From assembly GCA_025531455.1 (NCBI GenBank), contig JAMYHL010000030.1:310001-374000 (forward strand): a stretch of 64,000 nucleotides of DNA, read 5' to 3'. Numbering within the stretch: position 1 is the first letter of the stretch; each line of letters starts with the position of its first letter. The translations under genes were made by a program, and so were the position numbers. This DNA comes from Apiotrichum sp. Y4204 (lineage: Eukaryota; Basidiomycota; Tremellomycetes; Trichosporonales; Trichosporonaceae). Shown here one piece after another: positions 1-13,658 of this stretch. The notes beneath the pieces are model-generated. The model was given only the letters and a program-made list of their open reading frames with translations. It searched no databases and was not told the DNA's origin.

Positions 1-1404
1 TTCCTGCCTGTCCAGCGGAACACGCGCGGCTTGCTCTGTCCGCTCTCAAACTTGAACATGAATCTGGGATGAGCTTGGATTAGGTCAAAAAGCTCACGAT
101 TCGCCAGAACCGTAGTATGTCCCCTCGCGCTTCGAGATCGCCTCGTTGAGGAAAATGCCAAACACGTGGCCCTCGCTGTCCTTCACGACGAGCAGGTTGC
201 CGCTGGCGCGGTGGGACTCTGCGTACTTTTCCGTCTGGCGGTAGAGCGTTGATAGTGACGCGCCGTGCTGGTCCAGCGAGACTGCGGTCAGGGGGTGCCG
301 CGGGGTATACTCACAGAGAAGGCTCCACGAGTCGGCGAGACGTTGTCGCGGCGGCAGCATTGCTCGCAACTGAATGGGTCAGACGGAGCAGTGTGTAGCA
401 CCCACCTCCTTGGCCTGCGATGCCAGCAGCACCGGCGCGGTCAGCTCGTTGCGACCCAGCAGCCTGGTATTGCTAAACTCCTCGTCCTCCTCATCGTGCC
501 CCAGCCCCGTGGGCTTGAATGCCGGTGCGCCCGAGGGCGGCACATATGTCCCTGCGACCTGCGTCTGAGTTGCAAACGGCGACTTGTGGCTGATATCGAT
601 GGGAAGAGCCGTCTTTGTGGGGCCATCCTCGCCACCAAACACCGAGTTGGTAAGCACGGATCGCTTCCATTTGGATGCCAGGCGCGTCGTCGCAAACACA
701 TCCGCTAGGGACCGTGACGGCGACTCGGTGCGCTCCTTGTCCTTGCTCTCGTTCCTCGACGTGCTCCGGCTGCGCGGCGGGGGCAGCTTACCCGAAGCGG
801 TGTACTGGTCCGACTGGCGGCGGATACGGCGGAACTCTGAAGCAGCGTCGTCGTTCATCGTGTTCTGTGGTGCGTGAATAAGAATATGTGCATCGGTGAC
901 CCGGGGCGGCGAGCTGGGACCAGGGGAATCGCTCGACCACATTAACGACCTCGAGGGCGAGCCCCCGATCGACGAGCGAGATGTGAGGCGGCGCAGCGGA
1001 GGATGTGCTGAATGGTTACCCACGGATGCTGCTGATGGCGGCGCGTCATCCGCCGCGAAGAGATCAAGGCCTTGGTGGAGGGATAAAGGGGCAGCGGTCA
1101 TGGGAGCCTGCATGATGTTGTTGCTGTTGTGGTTGTCGTCAATGTCATCAAAGGATCCGAGCAGATCAGTCTCGTCGAGCCGTGCAGAACTGGGCCGCTG
1201 GTGGCTTGAAGCGGTGGGTGAGGACGAGGTGCGGCGGTGCTTGTGTGGTGAAGTGCTCGGCGAGTCCAGGACTTCTAATGGACCAGGGCCAGAGGCAGAA
1301 TGGAAATCGCCAAAGTCAGAGGACGAGGTGGACGGCTGCTTGCGATGTGACGGGACACCGTTGTCTGCGTTGCGCTGCGTGTGCCAAGGACTGCCACCGA
1401 ACAT
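1..1404 (-). CDS. OXR1: TLDc-domain oxidation resistance protein (OXR1-like), 3' part beyond window
   Basis: Exons on the minus strand are 406-1404, 98-369 and 1-63 (continues off the left edge). Both introns (370-405 and 64-97) have GTGGGT/GTGAGC donors and CAG acceptors. The first ~330 residues are Ser/Pro-rich and look disordered. The second exon opens the TLDc domain, with LVVKDSEGHVFGIFLNE and YYGSGES followed across the intron by FMFKFESGQSKPRVFRWTG, the usual core of the family. TLDc proteins of the OXR1 group protect against oxidative stress and, from family knowledge, can bind and disassemble the V-ATPase. I start at MFGGSP (1404) because the frame upstream is arginine/proline-rich and unlike protein. 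The end of the domain is missing from the window. Confidence 0.85.
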
Positions 1405-1934
1405 GATGAAGAAAGGAGATGTGGGGAAGGGATACGATGGGATTTTAAGGGGGAGGGCTGGCGAGTGCAGAGTAGCTCGACATGGGAGCTGGAAAGCAAG
1501 CGGGGAGGACTGGGCAGTGGGGGCGATTGCCCGATTGAAAGTGAGAGGGGAGGGAGATGCGGATGGGAAAGAGGACACGAATGCAAGAGCAATGACCGAA
1601 CTCGGAGTGCTCTCGAACAGGACACACAAAGATGTGGCCGATGACCATCGCATCGCCCGTCCAGGCGGGCCCCGGCCTGTACGCCTGTGTGACCTCGGCG
1701 CGTGGCGCGGAGCGGGGGCGGGCCGCGGTCTCCGTCTCCATTGTATGTCATTCATTCTCCATTGACATCATTCCTAATCGCCTCCCTAATCAACGAGATG
1801 TAATCACAAAGACACGTGTATTAACCCCGGCATTTGCCACCCAGAAAAATACAAAAAGTTGCTGCCCTTGTGGAATTTCTGGCGGCGGTCGTGAGGATCC
1901 CATCTCGTCGTCAACACACTCCCTCATCACCGCC

Positions 1935-2910
1935 ATGGTCGGGCAGCGGAAGCGCAAGACGTCGATCGTGCCGACAGGAGGCAAGGGGCGCGGCGCGGTG
2001 TCTGCCAAGGCGACGCAGGCGACGATCGCGGGGTACCACACGCTGCTGAAGCGCAAGGTGCTGTTGAAGAAGCAGATTGCGGGGATGGGGGACGGCAACA
2101 CGGAAAAGCTGGAGGAGGAGCTCGCAAAGGTTGAGACGGAGATGGCGCAGCTTGGCGGGATCGAGGGATACCAGCACGCCAGCACGCTCGGGCAGTCGCA
2201 GCAGCGCGGGGGCGACTCGTCAAAGGTCCTCATCGAGTGGCTCAAGGAGCTTGGGTACCACAAGCGGGAAGGGAAGCTAAGGTCAGTTTCAGCACTCCTC
2301 AGTAAACTGACTTTCAGAATGCTCGAGATTGGTGCGCTCAAGCCGGACAACTACAGGTCGTGCACCAAGTGGATCGAGAACCGGCCCATCGACCTGCACT
2401 CGCAGCATCCGGATATTGAGGAGATCGACTATATGGTGTTCCCCACGAGCAGTGACCCCGAGGGGCGGTTCGACGTCGTGAGCTGTAGCCTCGTCGTCAA
2501 CTTTGTCCCGGACGCAGCTGGGAGGGGTGGGTAAATTTCTCCATTCTCCACTGACGGCAGGCCGGATGCTGCGCAAGTGCCGGGCGGACCTGCGTCCCGA
2601 GCCGTCGTCGCTGCTGTTCATGGTCCTCCCGCTCCCGTGCGTCACAAACTCGCGGTACACGACGGTCGAGTCGTTCCGCGATCTCATGACGGACATTGGG
2701 TTCGAGCTCGTGCGCGAGCGGTGGCGGCCTGGAGGAAAGGTCGCGTACTGGCTCTTCCGGTGGCGGGATACCGGCGAGAGTGCAGACCACCTCGTTGACC
2801 TGCGGCCGTTCTTCCGGAAATGGGGCAAAAAGGAGCTGCGCAACGAGGGCCCTGTGCGCAACAACTTTGCGATCGTGATGGAGAGAGGAGACAAGGACAA
2901 CCGTATGTAG
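1935..2910 (+). CDS. BMT2: 25S rRNA adenine-N1 methyltransferase
   Basis: Exons are 1935-2281, 2318-2526 and 2561-2910, giving 301 residues. The protein matches the Bmt2 family (Pfam Bmt2): an N-terminal basic stretch, IAGYHTLLKRK, the GGIEGYQHASTLGQ segment, RGGDSSKVLIEWL, the SAM-binding MLEIGALKPDN, SLVVNFVPDAAGRGRMLRK, and LVLPLP/PCVTNSRY in the catalytic core. The yeast enzyme makes m1A in helix 65 of 25S rRNA in the nucleolus. The two introns are 36 and 34 nt; splicing them restores the motifs, whereas the unspliced frame stops. The start MVGQRKRK fits the basic N-terminus of the family and sits just after a long untranslated leader. The upstream open frame (from 1632) has no protein-like content and is not used. 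Confidence 0.92.
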
Positions 2911-2949
2911 TTTGGTCTATAGCATCATTATGTATTGTACACCACAAGC

Positions 2950-3925
2950 TCATGTAATAATAACTAGGACGAGGAGGATGATGAGCACAATGATGAGGAT
3001 GGCAATGCACCACGAGCTCTTGGTGTCTGCCGTCAGCGCCGCACTCTCTGTGGCACCCACCCTCGTTCCGCCGGATAAAGTCCTTCATCTTGCGCGACAC
3101 CTTTGCGAGGCGCGACTGTGTCGAGTCGACATGCGTGTTCAGTCCGTCGAGCATTCTGCCGTCAGCGCCGCCACGTACCCGGCCTCACATGCTGTGCTCG
3201 TGCACCTCGGTGCCGATCATCCCCGCCTGCGCGTTCAGATTCGACAGCGTGCCCGAGATGACGCCGAGCGTGTCGTCTTGTCGCCGCATGAGCATCTGGA
3301 GTCAGCTTGGGGAAATGATATCTCCAACCACCCAGATGGCCAAACCGTTCTCCAGTGAGTACCACCTCAGTGGCACCGGAGCACTCCCGCGACTACCCGC
3401 AGACTCTCCACTCACCTGCTGCTCCTCGCGCTCCCACCTCTCCGCCTCGGCAACATCGTCGGCAGACATCTGTGCCTCCACATCGTCGCGATACCGCTCA
3501 ACCTGCTTGCCCTTTCCTTTGCTCCTGGAAACCTTGGCAAGCACCTGCTTGACCTTGGAACGCAGCCCCTGGGAGGGTTAGAAGAGCCGATCAACACCAA
3601 CTCACCTCCGCCTCGCGCTCCATGCGGTCCACGAACCCCCGGCGCTCGCGTACCTCGCGCTCCCCAATCCCCCACCGGTCCCCATGCTCCTCAACCACGC
3701 GCACACACTCGTCCAGGTCCTGCAGGTCGAGCTCGAGCAGCTCGAGCGTCGTCTCCAGCTCCTCGACCGTTTCGCGCACCGTCCCCGCGTCCGCGCCGCT
3801 CACCCGCGCGTACGAGGCAAGCAGGTCGTCCACTTTCCGGAAATTCGCCTCCACCTCCCTGTTTGTCAGCCCTGACAAAGACTTGGAGCTCACCCCCGCG
3901 CGTCAATGTACGGATCCTTGGACAT
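2950..3925 (-). CDS. TLG1: Syntaxin-6/Tlg1-type t-SNARE
   Basis: Six minus-strand exons: 3894-3925, 3606-3858, 3416-3568, 3189-3295, 3061-3155 and 2950-3026, giving 238 residues, close to the size of syntaxin 6 and Tlg1. The N-terminus MSKDPYIDARGEVEANF resembles the MEDPF...KGEV start of syntaxin 6. Next come an N-terminal three-helix region, a basic linker (KGKGKQVERY), and a Qc-type SNARE helix with MRRQDDTLGVISGTLSNL and a central glutamine. A hydrophobic tail anchor of about 20 Ile/Leu/Val residues ends at residue 238. It should act in fusion at the trans-Golgi/endosome. The short first exon (32 nt) and the last exon with the anchor are only visible after splicing. BST1 starts divergently about 200 bp upstream, so the two share a promoter. 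Confidence 0.88.
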
Positions 3926-4122
3926 GGTGTGATGTGGAGAATGCGACTTTGTGGACGCGATGACATGTACAATTGTCGACGTCAGTGCTCGTGGATGTGT
4001 GGTCGGGGCTTGAAATCACGTGGTTTCCATGTTCCCGCCACCACACCTCAACCCTGGACCTCCATCGCGCTCTTGGCCGTCATCGCCGAGACGATGGTCG
4101 CGAGCATCTCATCGTCAGCACC

Positions 4123-7036
4123 ATGCAACTCCCGCCGCCGACACCGATGGGGGACAGAACAGCACCCGCGCCGCGCCGCGGTCATCCGCTCACGACAGTG
4201 CTTCTCGGCGCGTGGCTCCTCCTCTGCTGGGCGGGCTATGTCGCGTTTACGGGCGACCAGGCCCGCGGCGGGCTGTACGGCTGCGAAATGGCGTACATGT
4301 GGCCGACGTACAACCGCGTCGAGTGGGATGGCAGCGGCAACGAGCGCTACAGGGTGTATCTCTACCGCGAGGCCGGGGTGGATCCCTCGACGGTGAGGCA
4401 GCAGCGAGCAGCAGCAAAAGCAGAGCTGACCCTCAGCCCATGGGAACCCCCGTGCTCTTCCTACCAGGCAACGCAGGCGATTTCAAGCAGGCGCGCTCGA
4501 TCGCGTCCTCGGCGGCGCGCCTGTTCTTCGGCGACAAGGAGATTTCCGCCGAGGGCGGAAGGAGCTGGCCAAAGCCGCTGGATTTCTTTACCTGTGCGTG
4601 AACACGAGCTCTCATCTACCTACTCGTCATCTGACCGCAGTCGACTTTAACGAGGACTTTTCGGCGTTCCACGCGCCGACGCTCGAGGACCAGGCGCGCT
4701 TCGTCGTCAGTGCGACGCCGCACATTCTCGCCGCGTACGGAACGCATGCGCCGCCGTCGCGCGTGCTGCTCCTCGGACACTCGATGGGCGGGGTAGTCGC
4801 GCGCCTCGCCGCGCTGCAGATGGACAACTCGACAATCGACGCCATTGTGACCATGTCGTCGCCGCACGCGATTCCGCCAGTGGCATTCGAGGCGCGCATG
4901 GATACCCTGTACACCAAGATCAACTTGGCATCACACGCCCACCCGGCCCCGCTCCTCGTCTCCATCTGCGGCGGCGTGTCGGACACCCAGATTGTCTCGG
5001 AGAGCTGTGCCCTCCCCGACGCGCTCGTCGGGCCCGAAGACGGCTTTGCAGTCTTTACCACCGACGTCCCGGGTGTGTGGACCGGCGTCGAGCATCAGAC
5101 CATGGTGTGGTGCGACCAGGTGCGCTGGCGCGTCGCGCGTGTGTTGCTGGATATGGCGTCCGCCGTCGCGCGGAAGAACAGGCTCGACAGCGCGCGCAAG
5201 TGGCTTCTCTCGCGGCCCGCGCCGAGGACAACCTCGGAGTCGTCATGGAACGAGCGCAGTGTTGATGTGGTCTCCCCGAATATGAGCATCATCGTGCAGT
5301 TGGCAGATACCACGGACAAGACGCTCGTCGACCCCCCGATCCGCGTCGAACACTGCGCCGGCGGAGGATGCACCAGCCCCCGCACGAGCGTGCACGCCAT
5401 CCCGCGCCCCGCAAACCCCAGCGATCCCTTCCCCTTCCCCGGAGAAGGCGCAAAGTCGAGAGAGTCGGCGTTTGTTGTCGACGTCTACGGCCTCCCCGTC
5501 AGTGGAAAGCTCAAAATCTACGCGCCGGGGACCTTTACCCTCGTCGGCGGCGCACACGAGCAGCACAGTGTCGGCGGGTCCTGGAGTGAGTCTACTGGTG
5601 CTGACTTTCTGGGATAATCAACCCTATGCACCCAAGCTTACCCCAGCACCATCGGACTCAACCCCGGTACACGTCGCGCTGCGCTTCGACCGCCCCGTGT
5701 CGTCCGTCCTCGCCTGGCGCCTCGACACCACCACAGGCCAGTGTACAGGTGGGTGAAGTTGAAGCATCTGCCAAGCTGACGCCAGGCCCGCCGCCGGTAC
5801 TCCACCACGAGTCCGCCGCCGCGCCGGGGTGGTCGCCGTCCCACGAGAGTCGGTACTACCCGAACACGAGCCCGCGCGCGACGCTGCACTCGCACATTTC
5901 CGGCGCACCGTTCCAGCCGCCCGTGCAGCAGACCCACGGCGTAGCTGTACACATCTACCAGCAGCCCGGGTGTCCCGTCACCCGCGTCACGCTCTCGCTC
6001 GACGTGCCCGCCACCATCGCAAAGGCCATGCTGCGCTTCCGCCTCGCCGCCGTCGGCTGGGGCGCCGCCTGGGTGGGGGTTTTCCTCTTCTTCCAGCTGA
6101 GAGAGTACCGGGCAACAGGTAGGGAGAATATGATGGGTGAATCTGACGGCAGGCACCGTGCCCCCCATGAGCGCAGTGATTGAGACAAACCTGCGTCCCG
6201 GCGTCGCCATAGTGGGCGGCACCCTGATTGTCGCCCCGGCGTTGCAGCATATCTTCGGCCTCGTCCTCCCCAAAGAAAGTTTCTTTCTCGGGTCGACGCA
6301 GCTCTCGCACATTCCGCTCGCGCTCCTCGTCGCGTTCTGGGCCCTCGGTCTCGTCATCCTCGTGCAGCGCATCATTGCCGTTTCAGTTTTCGTCTCGGGG
6401 CGCTTCCTCGCGCGCACCCCGCACCCACCCTCCTCAGAGCCCAAGAGCATCCCGCGCTGGTCGCCCGCCTCGGCGTCGCGCCTGCTTACCGCCGCGGCCC
6501 TCCTGCTCCTCGTCAAGCTAGTCATCCCGTGGCGCATGGCCTTTGTGGTGCTGTACCTCATCCAGTGCTCCGTCGCTGCCCGTACCTCGCGCGACGAACA
6601 CGTAAGGCACAACCTCCCAAAGCTCCATTCTGACCCCAGCTCCTGCGGCACCACCTCGCGTGCTCCGTGCTCCTCCTCATGACCTTCCTCCTCCCCCTCA
6701 CCCTCCCCGCCATAGCCGTGTGGGGGCGCAACCTGTGGATGAACCACGGCCACCCGTTCGCAGCCGACCACGCAATCCTCCCTCTCATTCCGGTACTCCT
6801 CGTCGTGCAGGTCTGCAGCGACAAGGACCGCACGGCCAGCGTCTCCCGGGGGAAACGGTGGGTCTGGAGACGAGCCTGTGGTTGTGACTGACAGCAGGAC
6901 CACGACAATCGTAGCGCAGGCCGCCGCCGCCCTCCTCGCAGGGACAGCACTTGCGCTCGCCCCGCGCAGCGCCTATCTCCTCCTGCACGCCGCCGACGCC
7001 GTCTTCATCGCCCTCGCGGCCCTTCTCCTCGAGTAG
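4123..7036 (+). CDS. BST1: GPI inositol-deacylase
   Basis: Eight exons: 4123-4392, 4437-4593, 4641-5585, 5647-5748, 5786-6118, 6153-6601, 6640-6857 and 6898-7036, giving 870 residues. An N-terminal membrane anchor (about residues 24-42) is followed by the PGAP1-like alpha/beta-hydrolase: TPVLFLPGNAGDFKQARSIA, FDFNEDFSAF, the nucleophile elbow LLLGHSMGGVVAR with the catalytic serine, and SSPHAIPP. A lumenal beta-rich stretch comes next, and then several C-terminal hydrophobic helices from about nt 6040 onward. The enzyme removes the inositol-linked acyl chain of GPI anchors in the ER, a step needed for export of GPI proteins. All seven introns are 34-61 nt and each restores frame. It is divergent from the TLG1 gene; both act in the secretory path, but I see no other sign of linkage. 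Confidence 0.93.
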
Positions 7037-7142
7037 ATGTACCATAGACTGCATGTACGCATATGAATATAAGACCTATATGACTCACCCCAACAGTGAG
7101 CGTTTCCCGTTTACCCTTCGCCTCTCGTATTACCCAAACGCA

Positions 7143-8267
7143 TCACTCGGCGAGCGAACCCCGCGGCAGCGCACGGAAGCCGCGGAACGGCCCGTCCCCG
7201 CGCTGCCACATGCGCAGCATGTGCGGCGTGTTGATCCACGACGGCGGCCGGGGGGTGACGGGCACAGGTGCGGCAGGCGCGAGTGGGGCCGGCGCAAGCG
7301 GGGCCGGCGCGATCAACGCGGTCGGCGGCGCACCAGGCGCCGAGACCTGCGGCGCAGCAGACACGGGGACCGGCGACGCCACCTCTGCCATGTCGACCGA
7401 GTAGCGGGCCGGCGACTTTGGCGGGATCTCGGGGATGCTCTCGAGCGAGCTGAGCGAGTGCGATGGTGAGCTGCGGAGCCCGTATGCGGGTGGGCGTTGG
7501 GGGTGCTGAGGGTGCTGGGCGTGCTGAGGGTGCTGCAGAGCCTGAGGAGCGCGCTGTACATGCTGTGCTTGCGGAGGCTGCGGAAGCTGGGGGAGGCGCG
7601 GCGGGGTGCTCGGGTGAGGAAGGGAGCGCGGGCTGACTGGCGGGGAAGGGAGGAGGCGTCCGTCGGCGCTGAGGCGCGGGAGGCCGCGCGGCGGCGGCGG
7701 CGGGTCGTAAGTGTACGGATTGGGGCTGTACGCCATTGGGCGGAACGGGTCGTGGAGGGGCACAGCGGAGAAGTGGCCGGCACTAAACGCGCTGAACGAC
7801 TCGTCGGACGGCGTAGGGGAGTGCGTTACTGGCTCTTGCTGGCTGCGGCGGAACAGCCTGCCGAGGAATCCCTCCTCCACCTCCTTGTCCGTCCGGCGCA
7901 GCGGGACGGGGAAGAGGGAGATGAAGCTTGACACAGAGGAGCGGCTGTTGCTACTACGCTTTTCGGCGCGGGCGGCGGATTCGTTGCGCACCCGCGCGGC
8001 TTTCCGCCGCTTATGCACAATCTTTGCTGTCCAGATCCCCAGGACTAAAAGGAGGATGGCGGCGGCTGCGGAGTGAGTCAGCTGTAGTTCTGTAGTTCAT
8101 CAGGTGTATGTCGCGTACCGAGGCCGAGGCCGGCGCCGAGGGCCACCCGGTCATCGGCGGACATGCTGCATGTCCCGTGGCTCAGCGAGGCGGGCAGGTT
8201 CTGTCGTTAGCACCCATGGCCCGGGGGAGGGACTCACGGCTGCGGTGCATTCGCGCTTGATCCACAT
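7143..8267 (-). CDS. Unidentified single-pass membrane protein with Pro-rich cytosolic tail
   Basis: Exons are 8238-8267, 8119-8200 and 7143-8065 (344 residues from the first usable ATG). The protein has a short Cys-containing N-terminal piece (WIKRECTAANLPASLSHGTC), one clear transmembrane helix at about residues 29-54 (GLGLAAAILLLVLGIW), a basic stop-transfer patch (KIVHKRRKAARVR), and then about 280 residues rich in Pro, Ser and Gln with a QHPQHAQHPQHPQ repeat near residue 190. I do not recognise a family. The Cys spacing before the helix faintly resembles the end of a CFEM-type extracellular domain. A coding-looking stretch upstream (about 8345-8435, minus strand) suggests that further 5' exons with a signal peptide are missing from this model. 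A shorter start at 8164 is also possible. Confidence 0.6.
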
Positions 8268-11200
8268 CTCGGGGAGAAGAGGGGGACGGGGGACAGTGAG
8301 CCGAGGTCAGAGGGAGAAACAAGTGGTGTCCGATCAACGGGCAAAGGAAACGGGCTCGCCAGCGAGCACGGTGGTGAGGAAGTGGTCAACGTCGAGATCG
8401 AGACATTGCACGATCCGTAAGTCATAGCCCTCGCGGGGTTAGTAAAGCACATGCCCAGCTGCATGCCATGTTTGCACCGTTGCGAGGTCCCACTGCGCGA
8501 CTGATTTTCCTTCTCGCTCCCTTCCCTCCTCCCTCTAGCCTATCGGGTTCCCGGCTTGGCGCCGCGCATTCAGAGTAGAATCGCACGAGTCGCAGTCCGC
8601 AGAGTCCTTTCCTGGAAGTGAGCATATGAGCATAGTCCATGCAGTCCTTTGTCCGTTACCCCTCGCCTTGCGGCCTTGCGGCCTGCGGGGATGGCGAATA
8701 GCTCGATGATGCTAGAAGAATAGAATGGAAGTCGGAGTCCTTTTTAGATCCTTTATATCAATTTACCCCGCAGGCGCTAAACCCAGCCCCCTTGCTCACT
8801 TGCTCCTGGGTCTCCCAATGGCTCCCCGCGCCGTTGCCCTTGCTGCCTGCTGCCATTTCTGCCATGCTGCCGGCCATCTCTCGCGGGCACCTTGCACCCT
8901 GCGTCTCTCAATTGCGGTACTATATGTGGGCGAGTGGCTGGCATCTGGGCACCTGGCGTACTCTCACTACGACCTGCGAGGTGCAGCCTGCAGCATGCAG
9001 CATGGCTCTCCAGAGTCCATTACCTACACCTCATCTCCCAACCCTGCACGATTAATGTCCATGCATGAATCCATGTCTTGGGCGCGCATGCACATCGCGC
9101 GCTGCGTGCGTTGGCCGCTGACGTGCCCGCTGCACACAAGCAGACATGAAGCTCGAAGGGTTTGACCAGAGCTGCAAGGCGCAAGGGTACTACTGTATGT
9201 GCCACAGTGCCACGCTTTCCGCTGCACAATGCAGCACCTGCCACACTCCCCATCAAGCCCATCAGAGATCAAAGATCAACGACAGACTGATAGTCACCTG
9301 CCCAACTGGCAAGCTGCCCACCATCCCACCGTCCCTCCCAACAGCAACTTGCCCGCAATGGTGGCATAGTCGCATAGCGGCAGGGCGGCGGTGGCGCGCA
9401 TCAGCGGCGTCCGTGGCGCAGTGACACCCCACGGCCCTCAACACATGCAGCACACCGCCATCAATCAGCATTCACCGTGTGTGGTGTCTCACACAGAGAG
9501 GAGTGACAGCGCACAGCGCGGACCGTGCGGGCTCCCACGTACCCACGAACGTGTGGAAGAGGACGGCGTGCAAAGCGCAGCGCTCTGCGCGTCCTGGCCT
9601 TCGTCGTCGCGCCCAGCGCCCGCTACGTCATGTCTATATGCATGCCCCATTGTCTGAGCATGTGTGGTCTCTAATCTGAGCAGGAGAAACCGAGGAGAAA
9701 CCGAGCACCACAGGGCCCTTCATTCGGCCCATTTCTGCAGCGCCCAGGCTCACGCATACGCCTGGAAACTGAAGCTTGAGCAGCTACGCAGGCCGCAGGG
9801 GGCGGCACTTCTTCGGAATATCCCCTCCGCATGATCGCATGACGCACACCGCACATTCCTCACCGTACGCCGAGCGGATCACCCAGTCCGCTACCACCTG
9901 CACCGAAGCTCTGATAGACGAAGCGAGGCCAGGAAATTAGGAACGCGCTGCATGCGGTACAAGCTGTGATGGGGGGTGCTTATCTCCCCACTGCCGGCGG
10001 CAATGCTATCTCGCGCCGAGATGCTCCAATCGGCGCGAGGCCGAGGATCAAAGTCCAGTGTGGGGTCGCTTCATGAGAGAAAAATTCTGTCTGATTTTTT
10101 CTGATGACTCGACTTGTGCGGGGTCGCACCACCGCGCCCACTGCCCTGGTGCGATAAGCGGTGCGTCCTGCGCACTGGTCCACGCGTTGCGAGAAGGAGC
10201 AAGGTGCGAGGCGCCGCCAACTTCAGAGCTTGGGGTTGCTGGCGGGTTTCGCTTTGTAATCTCCAGTCATCTTTTTTTTTTTTTTTTTTTCATGGGCTCG
10301 AAATGACTGCCTCTGCACCGCTGAATGCGTTGATCGCTGACCAAGCTGGCGCTCACGCACTGACGTTGTCCGTTCAGAGTAGTAGTTCTATGTCGATCTG
10401 CCCTCGTCGTGAAGCGAGTTCATGTTGCTCAGCGCGGAATGAAGCATGCTGCTGGACGATGATGTACTGATGTCGCTGGTTGAGGCTGCATGCTATTGTC
10501 GTTGATCGTTGAACCTGGGCGAGTTGCCAATGCCGGCGGCTATGGCGCCAGCACCCAAAAGAGAGACAAAGCATATGTATGACGTGGCAATTCTGCTGGG
10601 AAATCCGGAGCAAGGCTGGTCCCCATCCTGCCGCTCTGAAGCTGTATCCAATCACCTCGCGGGTCCCACCCCGCGCCCGCCGGGGTGCCGACAGGCGGGC
10701 GACCGGCCGGAGACAATCGCGCGCGAGAGCCGTGGTAGCCGTAGCCGCGAGCCGTTAGGGCCCGGAGGTGCCGACCGAGCAAAAAGCCAGCGCGCCCGCG
10801 ACTGCCCGATCCGCAATCCACCACCCCAGATAGCACTCTCCTGTTGTGCTCTGTCCCTGCGTCCCTGGGGGGATGGGCTCGAGGGCAGGTTGATTGCGGC
10901 CAATAAACGTTGTTGTTTGGGGGGAGAGGGAGAGTGTGATCACACAGAGTGTGTGCCATCATTGATTCACAATGAGCTCATCCCGGGGCGTCACCTCCGG
11001 AAACTCCTGGCCTCCTGGCTCGCCTGTCCTGTCGTGGCCTGGCTGGCTGCGTGTCATCCCGACAGCCGAGAGAGACACTATCAAGGCTATCATTGTAATA
11101 GCGCTGCCTGCCCGCTGCCCATTGCGCCCATTCACGCCCCGGCGCAGCTATGCAAAGAGCACCAAGTGCCCCGTGCCTGGCTTGGGACCAGAGACTGAGG

Positions 11201-11399
11201 GGGTGGGGATCGGATGGACCGTGGACTATGGATTGGATCATTGTGTTCTCGTCGCAGTCGTAGTGCGTGCCATTATTGTTCCCACAGCTTCCATGAGCTC
11301 CTCTCGTCCCCCACCCTGGCCCTGCCCCCCAGTCTCCCCACGCAGTTGCTGTCATCATACCCACCCACCATCCCTCCCCTCCCCTCTGTAGCTCGCTTG
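8268..11399. other. Gene-poor 3.1 kb intergenic region upstream of GAPDH
   Basis: No open frame here shows protein-like composition. The frames present are short and lack conserved motifs. The first few hundred bases may hold unmodelled 5' exons of the membrane protein on the minus strand. The rest is probably promoter and intergenic sequence between two divergent genes. It contains a long poly(T) tract. Confidence 0.5.
10272..10290 (+). repeat. Poly(T) tract of 19 bases
   Basis: An uninterrupted run of 19 thymines lies about 1.2 kb upstream of the GAPDH start. Such dA:dT tracts commonly exclude nucleosomes in fungal promoters. No gene ends next to it in an orientation that would make it a Pol III terminator or a retroposed poly(A) tail, and no flanking duplication was seen. 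Confidence 0.8.
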
Positions 11400-11492
11400 T
11401 ATATATAACCCATATCCCACCTCGGCTCTGTTGTTTCTCTCCTCTTTCCCATCTCACACCTCTCTCTCCCTCTCCCTCATTCTCTCTCTAAA
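11400..11492 (+). promoter_or_regulatory. GAPDH core promoter: TATA box and CT-rich leader
   Basis: A TATATATAA box at 11400-11408 lies about 95 bp before the GAPDH ATG. It is followed by a strongly pyrimidine-rich leader (CTCTCTCTCCCTCTCC type, about 11430-11490) and then AAACAAATCACC just before the ATG. This is the classic arrangement of a highly expressed fungal glycolytic gene. Confidence 0.75.
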
Positions 11493-11502
11493 ACAAATCA
11501 CC

Positions 11503-12952
<1,450 letters not shown>

Positions 12953-13650
12953 AAGGAGAGATGACGACGACGAGAGATTATGGAGCAGTAGTTGGTTGTT
13001 AGTAGACATGAAATGCAGGCAGGGTACGCCCCCCACAACGCACAGACCACGATCTGCACGATTTGCACGCACGCTGCACGTATTGCGCGGTCGAAGCGTA
13101 TGGAGATTGGGTGCACAGGAGGGGTTATTGTTGAAAGAGGTGGGTAGATGGGCAAGCCACTGATGAAGCGAAACGTTGGGCTCAATTAGCCGAGGTTCAC
13201 CCCCCCAGGACCCAGGCACGGATCGGCAGTAGATCAGTTGATTACGGTTATCAGATCGCGGGATCTAGGCAATCGCCTTGATATCGGATACGGAATACGA
13301 ATACAATGGCTCACATCCTAACTGCACCACTCACCCTCAAGGCTGACTATGAACTGCCTCTAGGCCCCAAGGAAAGGAGAAGCGAGAAGCAGGATACAGG
13401 AACAGGGAAGTATCCTACCTCACGATCTACAAAGCTTTTGACGATCCAAGATTTGGAGAAGGTAATCTCCGATGATCGGCGGGGGCGGTGATCCTATAAG
13501 CTTCTGACGTTCTGGTTGTGGCCCGACAATGGACGATCCGCGATGATCCCTAGAGAAACCATGCAAACGGCCTAGTCATCCGGCAGTCAACAGCGCGAGC
13601 GGGAGGTGAATGCACGTCGCGATGGCGCATGGCGCTCTCAAGGGGTTCCC
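12953..13650. other. Intergenic region 3' of GAPDH
   Basis: About 700 bp with no supported gene. The only open frame (13306-13491) is 61 codons long and has no family resemblance. The right end runs into a C-tract and the TATA box of the next locus. Confidence 0.5.
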
Positions 13651-13658
13651 CCCCCCCA

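Noticed and set aside
1632..1934. N-terminal extension of BMT2 to an upstream ATG
   Set aside because: The upstream part is unlike the family, and MVGQRKRK matches the expected start.
5638..6903. 421-codon open frame antisense to BST1
   Set aside because: Crosses several confirmed BST1 introns and has no motif.
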